Shown here: piece after piece, positions 4,585-5,142 of the stretch
Layout: every line of letters starts with the position of its first letter
Position numbering within the stretch: position 1 is the first letter of the stretch
Origin: Ruixingdingia sedimenti
GTDB lineage: Bacteria; Pseudomonadota; Alphaproteobacteria; Rhodobacterales; Rhodobacteraceae
Direction: 5' to 3'
Assembly (NCBI RefSeq): GCF_031432425.1
Contig: NZ_JAVKPH010000082.1
Location: 1-5,142 of the forward strand
DNA: 5,142 bases
Notes under the pieces: generated by a model
What the model was told of the DNA's origin: nothing
The model's database searches: none
Seen by the model: the letters and a program-made list of their open reading frames with translations, nothing else
Made by a program: the position numbers and the translations under genes

Positions 4585-5142
4585 ATGGGCTTGCCGCCAC
4601 GCGTCTATTTCACCGTTCACGAAGTCACCGCCCGCTGGGGCTGCAACATCGCCGATGTCGCCGGATGGGCTGATGCAGGCCGGTTCCGAATCCTAACTGG
4701 CATCCCTGCCGTCCGCTGCGGCGACGAGGTCGTAGCGGGCAAGGTGGTGCTGTCCCCGATGGAACTGCTGCCCCTGTTTCGTCGATGCGGGACGGGACCG
4801 ACCGAAGGCGTCATGCGCCGCATCCAGCCCATGGGGCGCCAGGACTGGCTGCTGATCACCGATCCTGCGGGGGGCATTCCCGTCGCCGTGGCCGACATGC
4901 TGATCCTGGCCGAGGAGGTCCATGCCTTCGAGGAAGAGAACGAGATGGTCCGCCGAGTGACGAGCGGCCCCGGCGTAACGACGCCCTATGATTGGGAAGG
5001 CATGATGGTCGCCCTGATCCATCGCATCCACGAGCAGGGCCTTCCCGCGACGCAGGCAGAGCTGGTCGCCGAGATGCAGGACTGGTTCGCCGATCAGTCG
5101 GATGGCCGGAAGATCCCCGACAGCCGCAGCGTCCGGCGCAGG
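4585..5142 (+). CDS. Putative HTH DNA-binding protein (partial, runs off right edge)
   Basis: The frame from ATG 4585 is open for 186 codons to the last base, with no stop. Residues about 8-36 (YFTVHEVTARWGCNIADVAG, then WADAGRFRI) look like a MerR/AlpA-type helix-turn-helix. The middle part (about 38-112) carries LSPMELLPLF and DWLLITDPAGGIPVAVADML, followed by an acidic helix (ILAEEVHAFEEENEMVRR). The end (136-186; DWEGMMVALIHRIHEQGLPA then TQAELVAEMQDWF and PDSRSVRRR) resembles a winged-helix region. I have the impression that such proteins are frequent in accessory parts of alphaproteobacterial genomes, but I know no tested function. It is transcribed away from the nuclease operon. Wobble positions are strongly GC-rich, which supports the frame. 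Confidence 0.8.
   Translation, partial: MGLPPRVYFTVHEVTARWGCNIADVAGWADAGRFRILTGIPAVRCGDEVVAGKVVLSPMELLPLFRRCGTGPTEGVMRRIQPMGRQDWLLITDPAGGIPVAVADMLILAEEVHAFEEENEMVRRVTSGPGVTTPYDWEGMMVALIHRIHEQGLPATQAELVAEMQDWFADQSDGRKIPDSRSVRRR

Overview
The window looks like an accessory region of a high-GC Gram-negative bacterium, most likely an alphaproteobacterium (Rhodobacterales, Sphingomonadales or Acetobacterales type). This rests on GC-rich codon use, the style of the predicted proteins, and a DNA-binding protein at the right edge of a kind I associate with that class. I see no rRNA, tRNA, CRISPR array, insertion sequence or recombinase. The replicon type, chromosome or plasmid, cannot be decided.

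Layout: nearly everything from 1 to 4112 is on the minus strand and reads right to left. A promoter at about 4148-4177 drives a tightly packed set of three genes. The first encodes a 62-aa basic protein (3924-4112). The second encodes a 324-aa protein with a central helix-turn-helix (2938-3912). The third encodes a large nuclease (1478-2923) with an N-terminal GIY-YIG endonuclease domain and a DEDDh (DnaQ-like) 3'-5' exonuclease domain. This nuclease gene appears frameshifted: its C-terminal module continues in another frame at 1326-1592 and resembles the B3/EcoRII-N type of DNA-binding pseudobarrel. A hairpin at 1277-1312 follows.

Downstream of the hairpin, still on the minus strand, two overlapping genes (538-1245 and 29-541) encode small proteins with long Ala/Gly-rich hydrophobic segments next to helical charged segments. 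They look membrane-associated or membrane-inserting and have no recognisable enzyme motif. A third gene may begin at 39 and run off the left edge.

The 470 bp from 4113 to 4584 hold no convincing gene. They contain the operon promoter, an 8-bp inverted repeat that brackets it, a perfect DnaA-box match with two near matches, and several other short inverted repeats. On the plus strand, 4585-5142 is the start of a gene for a putative HTH DNA-binding protein, cut off by the right edge.

Interpretation (inference): the three-gene operon may be a DNA-targeting module combining an endonuclease, an exonuclease and a DNA-recognition domain with a DNA-binding partner, next to a membrane-acting pair. 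This could be an uncharacterised defence or mobile-element-maintenance system, here possibly inactivated by the nuclease frameshift. Nothing in the window proves a defence function.
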